A program made the translations under genes and the position numbers. 64,000 bases of DNA. It comes from Sphaerimonospora sp050942215 (GTDB lineage: Bacteria > Actinomycetota > Actinomycetes > Streptosporangiales > Streptosporangiaceae). The stretch lies in NCBI RefSeq assembly GCF_050942215.1, contig NZ_CP192056.1, forward strand, positions 4,402,001 through 4,466,000. The letters run 5' to 3'. Within the stretch, counting starts at the first letter, position 1. Every line of letters begins with the position of its first letter. The notes below the pieces were generated by a model. That model had not been told where the DNA came from, did not search any database, and was given only the letters and a program-made list of their open reading frames with translations. Positions 50,388 to 59,625 of this stretch are shown piece by piece.

Positions 50388-51383
50388 TCAGGCTCGGCCG
50401 ACGAGCAGTCGGGCAGAGGGCTCGCCGGTCGGGTGGACCGCTATGTCGGACAGGCCGGCCTCGGCCATGATCTGTTTCAACTCCTCGGCGGTACGGCTCT
50501 CGCCACCGTCCCAGAGCACGAGCGCCGACAGGTTGTGGAGGGTGGTGAAGACGGGAGACGTCCTCGCCTCGTCGAGCACATGGCCGTTGACCAGCACCCG
50601 CCCGCCCGGCCGCAGCGCCTTGGCGGCACGCCGCAGGATGTCGACGCTCCTGTCCCATGACTCCTGGTGCAGGACGTTCGACAGCAGGACCACATCCGCG
50701 TCCTGGCCGAAACGGTCCTGGTAGTAGTCGCCCTCCCGCACCGTGATCCGGTCGCTCAGCCCCTCCTCCGCGATGACCCGCCGGGCGATGTCCGTCACTC
50801 CCGGCAGGTCGATCAGCTCACAGGTGAGGCCGGGCCAGGCGCGGCAGAACGCCATGCTGTGGGTGCCGGCCCCGCCGCCCACGTCGAGCAGGACCGCGGC
50901 GTCCTCCCGACGCAGCGCGGCGGGCAGCGATCCGGCGCTCCTGGAGTTGTACTCGTGCATGCCGAGGATGAAGTCCTCCAGGTAACCGGGGTCGTCGCCC
51001 AGGCGGGCGGCACGATCCTCGGCCACGGAGCCGGTGCGTACGGCCGCGGGCAGCTCGCCCCACGGTCCGTACCACCGGTGCATGACCCGCACCCATCGCA
51101 CCAGCGAATCCGGGGAGTCCGCGACGAGGAGCCTGCGGGCGTGCGGCGCGTTGGCGTACCCGTCCGCGTCCCGGGTGAGGAGCCGGAGCCCCACGCACGC
51201 GTCGAGCAGCCTGCGCAGCTGCGGCGCCGGCGCCGAGCACCGCTCGGCGAGCCGCGCAGCGGTCAGCCGCTGATCCGCCAGCGCGTCGAAGATCCCCAGC
51301 TCGGTCGCGGCGAACAGGACCTGCGCGTGCCAGTAGCCGAAGGCCAGCTGGCTCACCTGGGCCAGTTCCAGATCGGTTCTCAT
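50388..51383 (-). CDS. SAM-dependent O-methyltransferase-like enzyme
   Basis: 331 aa from ATG 51383, in an ATGA overlap with the upstream flavoprotein stop. N-terminal dimerisation winged helix (AQVLFAATELGIFDALAD), then the SAM-binding motif VLLDVGGGAGTHSMAF, DLPGV and DVVLLSNVLHQESWD, the plant-OMT/acetylserotonin-type arrangement. It would methylate an O, possibly N, on a pathway intermediate. Confidence 0.92.
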   Translation of the reverse strand: MRTDLELAQVSQLAFGYWHAQVLFAATELGIFDALADQRLTAARLAERCSAPAPQLRRLLDACVGLRLLTRDADGYANAPHARRLLVADSPDSLVRWVRVMHRWYGPWGELPAAVRTGSVAEDRAARLGDDPGYLEDFILGMHEYNSRSAGSLPAALRREDAAVLLDVGGGAGTHSMAFCRAWPGLTCELIDLPGVTDIARRVIAEEGLSDRITVREGDYYQDRFGQDADVVLLSNVLHQESWDRSVDILRRAAKALRPGGRVLVNGHVLDEARTSPVFTTLHNLSALVLWDGGESRTAEELKQIMAEAGLSDIAVHPTGEPSARLLVGRA

Positions 51384-52420
51384 CTCACTCCCTCTGCGAT
51401 CCGGTCGTCGGCGTCCGGCGCGGCCGCCGTACCGGCCGGAGCCAGGCAGGCCGGCCCGAGCGACCGCACCACCTGTTCGGCCGTACGGATCGACCCGATC
51501 GCGCCGCAGCCGGTGCCCGCGTACCTGGCCATCTCCTCGACGGAGCCGTCGGCCTCGACGGTCGGCGCCGACGCCGAGCCCCTCGGCACCGGCCGCCGCT
51601 CTCCCATCACGGTCGTCCAGGCGATGAACGACGAGGGGAGCGGCGCCGGATGGTCGGTGACCGCACTGCGCAACGCCCGATGGGAGCGCCCGGGCCAGCC
51701 GATCGAGAACCGGTCGGTGATCACGGTGTCGTCCGCTCCTGCGTCGACCAGCGCGGCCTTGTACGCCGGGTGCGCGGCCGACTCGACGGTGGCGACGAAG
51801 ACCGTGCCGCACATCACGCCGCCTGCTCCGGCTTCGAGCACGCCGCGGGCCGCCGCCGCGTCGGCGACCCCTCCGGCCCCGAGCAGCGGCAGGCCCGGAT
51901 GCGCGGCGCCGACCCGCGCGAGAAGGTCGCGCAGCGGCGCCCGGCCGAGGTGGTGGCCGCCGGCCTCCACCCCCTGGCAGACCAGCACGCCGGCGCCGGC
52001 CTGGACCGCGCGCTCGGCCTGCTCGGGCGAGCCGACCTGGACCAGCAGCGTGTGCCCGGCCGCGCCGACCGCGGCGCCGACCTCGGGAGGCGGCGGGCCG
52101 TAGCTGTTGATCACCAGCCGCCGGTCGGCGGCGGCGAGCACGGCGGCGATCTGCCGGTCGAGCAGCCGGCCGGCGACCTCCGGAATGACGTTGACGCCGA
52201 CCGGCCGGCGCGTACGGCCCTGCACGTCTCTGAGCATCGCCTCGGCGTCGGCCGCTTCGAGCTTGTACAACGCGATCGTGCCCAGCGCTCCGGCCTCGCT
52301 CACGGCCGCGGCGAGCTCGGGCACCGCCACGCCGCCCATTCCGGCCTGGACGACCGGGAAGCGGACGCCGAACGCCTCGGTGACGCGGGCCACCCTGCGG
52401 CCGAGATCACCCGAGGGCAT
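51380..52420 (-). CDS. Nitronate monooxygenase-like flavoprotein
   Basis: 346 aa. FPVVQAGMGGVAVPELAAAVSEAGALG start, VCQGVEAGGHHLG with the FMN-phosphate-binding and catalytic His region, LGAGGVADAAA and GGVMCGTVFVAT are the hallmarks of the NMO/2-nitropropane dioxygenase and FabK-like family. It binds FMN. Known members oxidise nitronates to carbonyls or reduce enoyl groups. The neighbouring N-oxygenase makes a nitro or nitronate substrate plausible. It overlaps the upstream ligase by 14 bp. Confidence 0.88.
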   Translation of the reverse strand: MPSGDLGRRVARVTEAFGVRFPVVQAGMGGVAVPELAAAVSEAGALGTIALYKLEAADAEAMLRDVQGRTRRPVGVNVIPEVAGRLLDRQIAAVLAAADRRLVINSYGPPPPEVGAAVGAAGHTLLVQVGSPEQAERAVQAGAGVLVCQGVEAGGHHLGRAPLRDLLARVGAAHPGLPLLGAGGVADAAAARGVLEAGAGGVMCGTVFVATVESAAHPAYKAALVDAGADDTVITDRFSIGWPGRSHRALRSAVTDHPAPLPSSFIAWTTVMGERRPVPRGSASAPTVEADGSVEEMARYAGTGCGAIGSIRTAEQVVRSLGPACLAPAGTAAAPDADDRIAEGVR

Positions 52421-53249
52421 CGCGCGCCCATCGCAGTGCGGCCGCCGCGCTGCCGTGCGCGAGCACCAGGGCGTGGACCCAGCGCTCCAGCCCGAAGGCG
52501 ACGCAGCTGCTGTAGGCGGCCTGTCCCGACAGGGAGATGCCGAGGCGCTCCCCGAAGAAGTTGCGGTGCCGGTTGACCGAGGCGATCGCCGTTCCGTCCG
52601 GGGCGAGGAACTCGTGCTTGACGGGGTCGAGGGCGGACAGCCGGGCCCGTGAGCTCTCCTTCCGATAGAAGGGGTCGTTGGCCGGCTCGACGGTGAGCGT
52701 CAGCCCCATGAGCCCGGCGGTCTCCTCGATGCGGGCGCGCCACCCGTCCAGGTGGGACTGGGCGCCCTCGCGGTCGCCCACGTAGAGGATCTCGCGCATG
52801 TGGAAACCCCACAGCCTGCGCAGCCCCGAATACTCCCGCTCGTTGCGGAAGCATCGGCCCACCGAGGTCAGCAGCGCCGGCCCGCCCAGCTCCTGCTCCC
52901 TGAGCTGGAACAGCAGGCCGTAGCAGGTCGCCGAGGGCAGCAGGAACCCGGTCGGGGCGTGATGCTCGGCGGTGAGCTCGGTGAGGTCGCGCTCGTCGGC
53001 GAGCAGCTCCATGGCCGGTTCGGTGAACCTGGCCGCCACCACACCGAGGTGCGGGAAGTTGGCGAAGTAGTCGAGCCGGGCCAGCATATCGGCGGGCAGC
53101 AGCGGCGGGCCGATCAGGGACACCGCGTCGGTCCGCGCCGCCAGCCTGGTCACGACGGCGTCGACGGTCGTCAGCAGCTCGCTCTCGGCCGGCCCCAGCG
53201 CGGCCAGGCCGGGGCCGAGCGAGGTGAGGGCCGGGGTGTCAGCGGTCAC
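52407..53249 (-). CDS. Amino acid:[carrier protein] ligase (aaRS-like)
   Basis: 280 aa from GTG 53249 (GTGA overlap). A class II aminoacyl-tRNA-synthetase catalytic core without any tRNA-binding arm. Motif 2 reads GRCFRNEREY ... GFHMREI and motif 3 is GLERW. Cys109, Glu153 and Cys249 match the Zn ligands of atypical seryl-tRNA-synthetase homologues that load glycine or alanine onto the phosphopantetheine arm of carrier proteins (the Bradyrhizobium enzyme family). The ACP three genes downstream is its probable acceptor. Amino acid specificity is not predictable here. Confidence 0.9.
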   Translation of the reverse strand: MTADTPALTSLGPGLAALGPAESELLTTVDAVVTRLAARTDAVSLIGPPLLPADMLARLDYFANFPHLGVVAARFTEPAMELLADERDLTELTAEHHAPTGFLLPSATCYGLLFQLREQELGGPALLTSVGRCFRNEREYSGLRRLWGFHMREILYVGDREGAQSHLDGWRARIEETAGLMGLTLTVEPANDPFYRKESSRARLSALDPVKHEFLAPDGTAIASVNRHRNFFGERLGISLSGQAAYSSCVAFGLERWVHALVLAHGSAAAALRWARDALG

Positions 53250-54136
53250 CGAGGTGTGCACGGCAGGGCTCCAATGCGGTTGTAGAAGGCGTAGGTCCGA
53301 CCGGCGATGGCCTGGTGCGCCTGCTGCCGGGCCGGGTCGGCCAGAAGCCTGGTGCGGAAGGCGAAGGGGTCGGGGATGCCGCTGTCGCGGTAGACGTCGA
53401 TGCTGTAGAGCTGCTCCAGGGAGGCCTGGATGTAGCGCTCGATGTACCTGCGGGCAGCGGAGATCTCCTCTTCGTTCCCGGCGGCGAGGAGCCGTTCGAA
53501 CAGGGCACGCACGAGCTGGCAGCCGAAGGCGATGTGCCGGGACTCGTCCTGGTGGTGCACCCGGTTGATGGCCCTGATCGTCTCGTTCAGCGAGGCGTCG
53601 GCGGCCATCCGGCTGTTGAAGTGGTCCACGATCTGCTCGAAGATCAGGATCCGGCTGAACACGATGAAGTTGTCCAGCAGCGCCGAGCCCTTGCCGTCTC
53701 CGGGGAAGGCCATCGCCCGGTTCGGGTACAGCTTGCCGCCGTATCGCAGGCAGAACTCGGCGAAGAACCACATGTGCTCGTTCTCCTCACCCAGGAAGTG
53801 GTGGAAGAACGGGGTGGGCACCTCGAACCCGGGAGCGTAGAGCCGGTTCGTCACCTCGAACATCAGCTCCCGGATGCCGTGCACGTTGAGGCTGTAGAAG
53901 TTGACGCTCTCCCACTTCGACAGCGCGCGCAGCTGCTCCTCATCGAGCTGCCCGGCCGCCTCCGTGCCGTGGACCGTCATCAGGTCGGCGCTCATCCACA
54001 GCCCGTCCACCTGGAGATCGGCGGGCCAGTCGAAGGTCTTGTAGGGGTTGTAATAGTGCTCGGTCGAGGCTTCGGTAAGCCTGTCGACCGCGGCGCGGAC
54101 CTCTTCGTCCCACACCTGGCCGATGCCGGTCGGCAT
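53246..54136 (-). CDS. AurF-like di-iron oxygenase
   Basis: 296 aa from ATG 54136 (AAGGG 8 nt upstream). Helical ferritin-like protein with two ExxH motifs: EENEHMWFF (Glu118, His121) and HQDESRHIAFG (Glu198, His201), with further candidate ligands Glu90 and Glu167 (FEQIVDHF), as expected for a carboxylate-bridged di-iron site. AurF-type enzymes oxidise amino groups to hydroxylamino and nitro; others hydroxylate carrier-bound substrates. Placement before the aminoacyl-carrier ligase favours N-oxygenation of a tethered amino acid, an inference. Confidence 0.87.
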   Translation of the reverse strand: MPTGIGQVWDEEVRAAVDRLTEASTEHYYNPYKTFDWPADLQVDGLWMSADLMTVHGTEAAGQLDEEQLRALSKWESVNFYSLNVHGIRELMFEVTNRLYAPGFEVPTPFFHHFLGEENEHMWFFAEFCLRYGGKLYPNRAMAFPGDGKGSALLDNFIVFSRILIFEQIVDHFNSRMAADASLNETIRAINRVHHQDESRHIAFGCQLVRALFERLLAAGNEEEISAARRYIERYIQASLEQLYSIDVYRDSGIPDPFAFRTRLLADPARQQAHQAIAGRTYAFYNRIGALPCTPR

Positions 54137-54141
54137 AATGA

Positions 54142-55902
54142 TCACCCTTCGCTCGGTCGAGAGTCGAGAAAGATCGGCGGCGGCTCCTGTCTGCCGTCGC
54201 CCTGCCAGAGCACGCCGGGTGCCTGCCGCGCCTCCGGGTCTTCGGCGGCGGGAAGCACACGATCATGCAGCACATACCAGTCGGGGGCGGTCACGCCGGT
54301 ACGCTCGCGCAGCGCTTCGACGACCGCGATGTGCAGCTCGGGACCGGTGGGGCCGCCGGGAGCTGCCGCGACGTGGGCGACGAGCCGCGGCCACGGCTCG
54401 CCCGCCTCCACGACGAGGGACGCCTCGGCGCCCGCCGCCTCGGCGACGAGCCGGCGTACGGCCTCCGGATCGACCCAGCCGCCCCGGACCCGCACCCAGT
54501 CGCCGGGCCGCTCCGGCGGAGTGATCCCCACGGCGGCGGCCAGCTCGCCCAGGGGCACCTCGCCGAACGCGCTCTCCACGAGGAGGGTCTCCATCGCGTT
54601 CAGCAGCATGGTCAGCTCGTCGCGGGTGATGTACGCGGTGTCGCCGAGCAGGTGCAGGACGGCGCTGTCCGGCCGGTCGGCCACGGCCAGGAACAGCTTG
54701 CAGTCGACCCGGTCGTACGCGCCGACCTCGAAGACGCGGTTGTGCGCCCGGAGCGCTTTCAGCCCGCCCTCGCCGGCCACGGCGGGCAGGCCGGTCCAGC
54801 GGTCGGTCAGCCTGACGTCGTTGAAGAACGCCGACTTGTCGTGCACCACGCCCCACCGGTGCTCGTTCCCCCTGATCGTCTCGGCGAGGGCGGCCGGGTC
54901 GTAGTGCCCGTGCTTGTAGGCGTTGATGGCCGGCAGGTAGCCGCGCCTGACGGCGTCGTGGAAGGTGCCGTCGCCGCGGGGCAGCAGGAGCAGTCCGTCC
55001 TGCGCCAGCGGGGAGACCGTACGCCGGGCGTCCGGATCGTGGCGGTTGCCGACGATCAGCCTGAGCAGGGCCGGGTCGTGTCCCGTGTACGCGCCGAGCA
55101 CGCAGGCGGCCGCGGTGAGCAGCACGGTCGTCGTGCTGGTCCGGCAGGCGTCGGCCACCAGGTGGGTGGCGACCGCGAGCGACCGGGAGTCCAGGCCGAG
55201 CCTGACGTACCGCTTGGCCTCGGGAGCACGGGCGGGGTAGTCGAACATGCTGTGCGGCGCCCGCTCCAGCGTGCGGGCCCAGTGGCGCAGCGATTCCGTG
55301 CTGCGCCCCGCGCCCCGGGCGGATTCCTCGAAGCCGACCTGGTCGAGCGGCTGCCGGGCCGGCGGCTCGGGGACCGTCCCGGCCAGCAGGTCGAGCAGGT
55401 CCTGCCGCATCACCCCCAGCGACCAGTTGTCCACAGCGGTGTGCGACAGCGCCAGCACCACGGCGGGAACGGCGCCCTCCGACCGCATGACGGCCCAGCG
55501 CACCGGCGCTTCGCCGGTCAGCCGGAACGGCCTCGCCGCCAGCGCGGCGGCGACCTCCCTGCTCTGCTCCCCGACATCGGCCGAGTCGTCGAGGTCGTAC
55601 ACCTCCAGCGCGAGGGATTCCGGCCGCTCGACCCGCTGGCGCCACTCGCCGTCGGCGCCGGCCCTGACGAGTACGGTGCGCAGCGACTCGTGCGTCTGCG
55701 TCAGGCGTGCGATCGCGGCGGCCACGTCGGCCACCGGGTGGCGGCCGGGCAGCGCCCAGTCCAGGGGGATGTTGAAATAGGTGTCCTCCGTGTCCAGCCA
55801 GCTCACGGTCGCGAGGATGGCGCGCTGCCCCCAGGCCAGCGGTCCTTCCCGCCCGGCCGGGCACTCGATGGGTACGGTGATCGTCTCCGCGGGGTTCGGC
55901 AT
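54142..55902 (-). CDS. Stand-alone NRPS condensation-domain protein
   Basis: 586 aa from ATG 55902 with GAGGAA 4-5 nt upstream. N-terminal about 440 residues form a C-domain (GQRAILATVSWL; VLALSHTAVDNWSLGV; LIVGNRHDPDARRTVSPLAQ; NDVRLTD; VEVGA-type strand). The usual HHxxxDG is SHTAVDN: the catalytic His154 and Asp158 remain, the first His and the Gly differ. The C-terminal about 120 residues include a small region resembling the end of an adenylation domain (VDPEAVRRLVAEA, ERTGVTAPDWYVLHDRVLP). No A domain or thioesterase accompanies it. It probably joins the ACP-bound unit to an amine or alcohol acceptor. Confidence 0.88.
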   Translation of the reverse strand: MPNPAETITVPIECPAGREGPLAWGQRAILATVSWLDTEDTYFNIPLDWALPGRHPVADVAAAIARLTQTHESLRTVLVRAGADGEWRQRVERPESLALEVYDLDDSADVGEQSREVAAALAARPFRLTGEAPVRWAVMRSEGAVPAVVLALSHTAVDNWSLGVMRQDLLDLLAGTVPEPPARQPLDQVGFEESARGAGRSTESLRHWARTLERAPHSMFDYPARAPEAKRYVRLGLDSRSLAVATHLVADACRTSTTTVLLTAAACVLGAYTGHDPALLRLIVGNRHDPDARRTVSPLAQDGLLLLPRGDGTFHDAVRRGYLPAINAYKHGHYDPAALAETIRGNEHRWGVVHDKSAFFNDVRLTDRWTGLPAVAGEGGLKALRAHNRVFEVGAYDRVDCKLFLAVADRPDSAVLHLLGDTAYITRDELTMLLNAMETLLVESAFGEVPLGELAAAVGITPPERPGDWVRVRGGWVDPEAVRRLVAEAAGAEASLVVEAGEPWPRLVAHVAAAPGGPTGPELHIAVVEALRERTGVTAPDWYVLHDRVLPAAEDPEARQAPGVLWQGDGRQEPPPIFLDSRPSEG

Positions 55903-55909
55903 TGCTTCC

Positions 55910-57703
55910 TCACTGATAGACACGTGCCTGCATGCGGAACAGCTCCGCGTACGCCCCGTCACGGGCCATGAGGGCGGCGTGGTCGCCGAGCTCGGCGACC
56001 ACGCCGCCGTCGAGCACGACGATCAGATCCGCCATGCGGACCGTGGAGAACCGGTGCGAGACGAAGACGGTGACGCCGCCGGACTCCGCGGCGGTCTGCG
56101 CCGCCGTCGCCTGATAACGCTCGAAGATCTCGTGTTCCGCCGTGGCGTCGAGCGCCGCCGCCGGTTCGTCCAGCACCAGCAGCAGCGGGCGCTGCCGCAT
56201 CGAGGCGCGGGCCAGGCCCAGGGCCTGCCACTGCCCTCCCGACAGCGACATGCCGTCGCCGTACTCCCGGCCCAGCAGCCCGGAGATCCCGCCGGGCACC
56301 AGGTCCGCCAGTCGCGAGGCGTTGGCCCGGCGCAGCGCGGCGAGGATCGCCTCGTCGTCCCGCAGCCGCGGCAGGTCTCCCACGCCCACGTTCTCCCGCA
56401 GCAGCAGCTCGAACCTGGCGAAGTCCTGGAACAGCGGCGCCACCCTGAGACGCCAGTCCGCCAGGTCGGCCTCGGCCAGATCGAGCGAGTCGACCAGGAT
56501 CTTTCCGCCGGTCGGCCGGTAGAGCCCGCACAGGAGTTTGACGAGCGTGCTCTTGCCGCTGCCGTTCTCCCCGACGATCGCGACCGACTTCCCGGCGGGG
56601 ATGTGCAGGGACACCCCGTCCAGGACCAGACGGTCGGTGCCCGGATAGGCGAACCGGACGTCGTCGAGAACGATCCCCTCGCGCAGCCGCGCCGGCATCG
56701 GCCGCCGGGCCGGTGGCGCGGTCCCGGCTTCGCCGCCGGCGGCGAGCCGCCTGAGCTCCCCCAGCCGCTCGACCGTGCGTCCCGTGCCCTGCAGTGTGGT
56801 CAGCAGGCCGAGCGCGGTGGACACCTGGACGCTGACCTGGACCGCCAGGGTGATCACCAAGATGGCGTCTCCGACGGTCGCCTGCCCGTTGATGCCCTGC
56901 ATGACGACCAGCGAGATGGCCACGCCGTAGGCGATGGCGAACACCAGCTGGCCGCCGGCCCGGATCAGCGCCCCGCGGCGCTGGGCCCGCCACACCTCGG
57001 CGGTCACCTCGCGCCACGCCTCGGCCTGGCGCTTCATCAGCTCCGGCGCCGCCCCGCACAGCCGCACCTCCTTGGCGGCGTCCGGCGTCGTGCTCACCTG
57101 GAGCAGGTGGCGGCTGAGCCGGGTCTGCTCCGCCGTGCGCTCCTGGGCGGCGTCGACCAGCCGCTGTGCCCGCCGGCCGAGCAGCACGGGAGGCACCGCC
57201 GCGAGCGGGAGCAGCAGCAGCCACGGGCTGAGCAGGACCAGGATGACGGTGGTCAGCACGATCTGCAGGGCTATCCCGCCGAGTTGGAGAACGGCGGTGA
57301 ACGCGGTCCGCGTCTTGGCGAGGTCTTCGCGGATCAGCACCAGCCCGTCGGCGAACTCCGGGCTGTCGAAGTGCTCCAGTCCCTTGGAGCCGTTGGACAG
57401 CTCGATGATCTCCTCGTTGAGCGCGAGCTCCTCCAGCTCGCCCAGCTCGAAGTAGGACAGATGGGCGAAGTGCTCCATCATCAGCTCGAAGATCAGCAGC
57501 AGCGCGATCCCGAGCGCGAGCCACAGCGCGAGGGTCGCCTCCAGCCGGATCGAGGCGTCGACGAAGTTCCGGACCCCGAGCGCGATCAGCGGGGTGGCCG
57601 AGTAGCCCACGACCATGAGCACGGCCGCCTTGGTCAGGCGGGACCGATCGGTGCGGGCGGCGAGCCGCAGCAGGAACGCGATGGCGCGCAGCAGGCTCCT
57701 CAT
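55910..57703 (-). CDS. ABC exporter half 2
   Basis: 597 aa from ATG 57703 (ATGA overlap with the previous gene). Transmembrane domain of about 310 residues, Walker A GENGSGKST, signature LSGGQWQALGLARA, Walker B LLLVLDEPAAALD, H-loop SHRFSTV. The partner half transporter is encoded directly upstream, so both probably form a heterodimeric exporter for the operon's product. Confidence 0.92.
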   Translation of the reverse strand: MRSLLRAIAFLLRLAARTDRSRLTKAAVLMVVGYSATPLIALGVRNFVDASIRLEATLALWLALGIALLLIFELMMEHFAHLSYFELGELEELALNEEIIELSNGSKGLEHFDSPEFADGLVLIREDLAKTRTAFTAVLQLGGIALQIVLTTVILVLLSPWLLLLPLAAVPPVLLGRRAQRLVDAAQERTAEQTRLSRHLLQVSTTPDAAKEVRLCGAAPELMKRQAEAWREVTAEVWRAQRRGALIRAGGQLVFAIAYGVAISLVVMQGINGQATVGDAILVITLAVQVSVQVSTALGLLTTLQGTGRTVERLGELRRLAAGGEAGTAPPARRPMPARLREGIVLDDVRFAYPGTDRLVLDGVSLHIPAGKSVAIVGENGSGKSTLVKLLCGLYRPTGGKILVDSLDLAEADLADWRLRVAPLFQDFARFELLLRENVGVGDLPRLRDDEAILAALRRANASRLADLVPGGISGLLGREYGDGMSLSGGQWQALGLARASMRQRPLLLVLDEPAAALDATAEHEIFERYQATAAQTAAESGGVTVFVSHRFSTVRMADLIVVLDGGVVAELGDHAALMARDGAYAELFRMQARVYQ

Positions 57704-59625
57704 GCCGCGTCCCGGTCGGGGTCGGCTCCGTCGGCGGCGAAGCGCTCCGCCTGGATCCTGAAGAGCTTGGCGTACTTGCCGTCCAGCTCCATCAACTCCT
57801 CGTGGCCGCCGCTCTCGGCGACGCGGCCGTTCTCGATGACGACGATCCGGTCGGCCCTGCGCACGCTGGAGAACCGGTGCGAGATCAGCACGCTGGTCAG
57901 CCCGCGGGTCAGCGCGAGGAACCGGTCGTAGAAGGCGACCTCCGCACGGACGTCGAGCTGCGCCGTGGGTTCGTCGAGCACCAGCACCGAGGCGCCCGCG
58001 TCGACGGCGAACAGCGCCCGCGCGATCGCGATCCGCTGCCACTGCCCGCCGGACAGGTCGCGGCCGCCGCGATACTGCCGGGATAGCGGGGTCTCCCAGC
58101 CGTCGGGCAGCGCCGCCACGACCTCGAGGGCACCGGCGCGTTCGGCCGCCGACACCGTCGCCTGCCGGTCCCGCAGCCGGGCGGGCCGGCTCATGCCGAC
58201 GTTGTCCGCCGCGCTCAGCTCGTATCGCACATAGTCCTGGAAGATCACGGCCATGTGGCGGTGCCAGGCCGCGTCGTCGATGCTCTCAAGATCACGGCCG
58301 TCCACCGTGATCCTGCCCGAGACCGGCCGGTAGAGCTTGGCCAGCAGCTTGACGATGGTGGTCTTGCCGGCTCCGTTGAGCCCGACGATCGCCGTCGAGC
58401 GGCCGATGGGCAGCTCCAGATCGAGACCGTCGAGGATCAGCCTGTCGGAGCCCTCGTAGGCGAAGGACACGTTCTCGAAGCGGATCGAGCCACACGGCGC
58501 CACCTCCTCTGGGCCCGGCCCGGTTCCGCCCGCGGCGGCCGTCCCCGTGATCGCGGCGCCCGCGACCGGGGTGGTCCGGTCCGCCGTCCCGGAGGCCCTC
58601 TCGGCGAAGGCGTTCATCGCGTCCTGGGCCTGCATGCCGTACTGCGTCTGCACGTCGCTCTCGGGGAAGAACACCCCGAACCGCATGGGAATGAGGATGG
58701 TCTGGATGGCGAGCGACAGCGCGAGGAGGCTCAGTGAGCCGTCGGTCGCCGCGCCGGCCAGGGCGGCGAGCGCGATCACGCCGCCCACCAGCCCGGCCGC
58801 CGCGTATCCCACGAACGGCGGGCCGAGGATGCGCCTGCGGCCCGACCACAGCGGGGCCAGGTAGCTCATGCTCTCTGCGGCGTGCCGCTCCTTCAGCCAG
58901 GGCAGCAGACCGAGGACGCGGATCTCCTTGCCCGCCGACGTGCCCGACGCCATCGCACGCAGATAGGTGACCCGGCGGCGTTCGGAGGCCAGGGACTTCC
59001 ACAGGGCGGCGAACCGGCCGAGCGAGCCGCGCTGCCCGAACCTGATCGTCAGAGCCACCGCCCCGACGAGCAGCGCGACCAGCGGATTCAGCACGACTCC
59101 CAGGACGACGACCGCGCCCGCCAGCTGGCCGTACCTCGCGATCAGGCCGAGCGCCCCGGACGCCGCGTCACCGGGCGTCGGCAGGGTCCGGTCGAACCCG
59201 GCGCGCGCGTCGGCCAGCGTGTCGAGCGCGTCCGGCCGCTCCACGACGGGCAGCGGGGCCGACAGCGCCGCGCTCATGAGGCGCTGGATGGCGGCGCCGT
59301 CGATGCGCCGGGAGACCACCTCGCCGAGCGCGCTCTGGAACGGGACCAGCAGCTGCTGGAGCACGAAGGCCACCACGGCCAGCACGAGCGCGGTGGCGAG
59401 GGACGAGATCGATCCGGGTGCCGACGACTGCGCGGCCTCCGGGAGCCGGCTCAGCATCACGCTGGTCAGGATGACGAAAGCCGTCGGAAGGGCGCCGATG
59501 AGCAGGTTGAGCAGAAGCGCGGCGGTGAGCACCCCGCGGCCCGCCGACGGCAGGAGACGCAGGATGGACACCCATCGCCCGGCACGCCGACGGAATCCGG
59601 CCAGGGCATGGTGACGCGATATCAA
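57700..59625 (-). CDS. ABC exporter half 1
   Basis: About 641 aa from TTG 59625, chosen because AAAGGA is 8 nt upstream; TTG 59631 is alternative, and no ATG or GTG is better placed. Transmembrane domain (LTAALLLNLLIGALPTAFVIL ... ALSLAIQTILIPM), Walker A GLNGAGKTT, signature LSGGQWQRIAIARA, Walker B VLVLDEPTAQLD, H-loop SHRFSSV. It is the first gene of the biosynthetic operon. A Gly/Ala/Pro-rich insert of about 40 residues separates the two domains. Confidence 0.9.
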   Translation of the reverse strand: MISRHHALAGFRRRAGRWVSILRLLPSAGRGVLTAALLLNLLIGALPTAFVILTSVMLSRLPEAAQSSAPGSISSLATALVLAVVAFVLQQLLVPFQSALGEVVSRRIDGAAIQRLMSAALSAPLPVVERPDALDTLADARAGFDRTLPTPGDAASGALGLIARYGQLAGAVVVLGVVLNPLVALLVGAVALTIRFGQRGSLGRFAALWKSLASERRRVTYLRAMASGTSAGKEIRVLGLLPWLKERHAAESMSYLAPLWSGRRRILGPPFVGYAAAGLVGGVIALAALAGAATDGSLSLLALSLAIQTILIPMRFGVFFPESDVQTQYGMQAQDAMNAFAERASGTADRTTPVAGAAITGTAAAGGTGPGPEEVAPCGSIRFENVSFAYEGSDRLILDGLDLELPIGRSTAIVGLNGAGKTTIVKLLAKLYRPVSGRITVDGRDLESIDDAAWHRHMAVIFQDYVRYELSAADNVGMSRPARLRDRQATVSAAERAGALEVVAALPDGWETPLSRQYRGGRDLSGGQWQRIAIARALFAVDAGASVLVLDEPTAQLDVRAEVAFYDRFLALTRGLTSVLISHRFSSVRRADRIVVIENGRVAESGGHEELMELDGKYAKLFRIQAERFAADGADPDRDAA

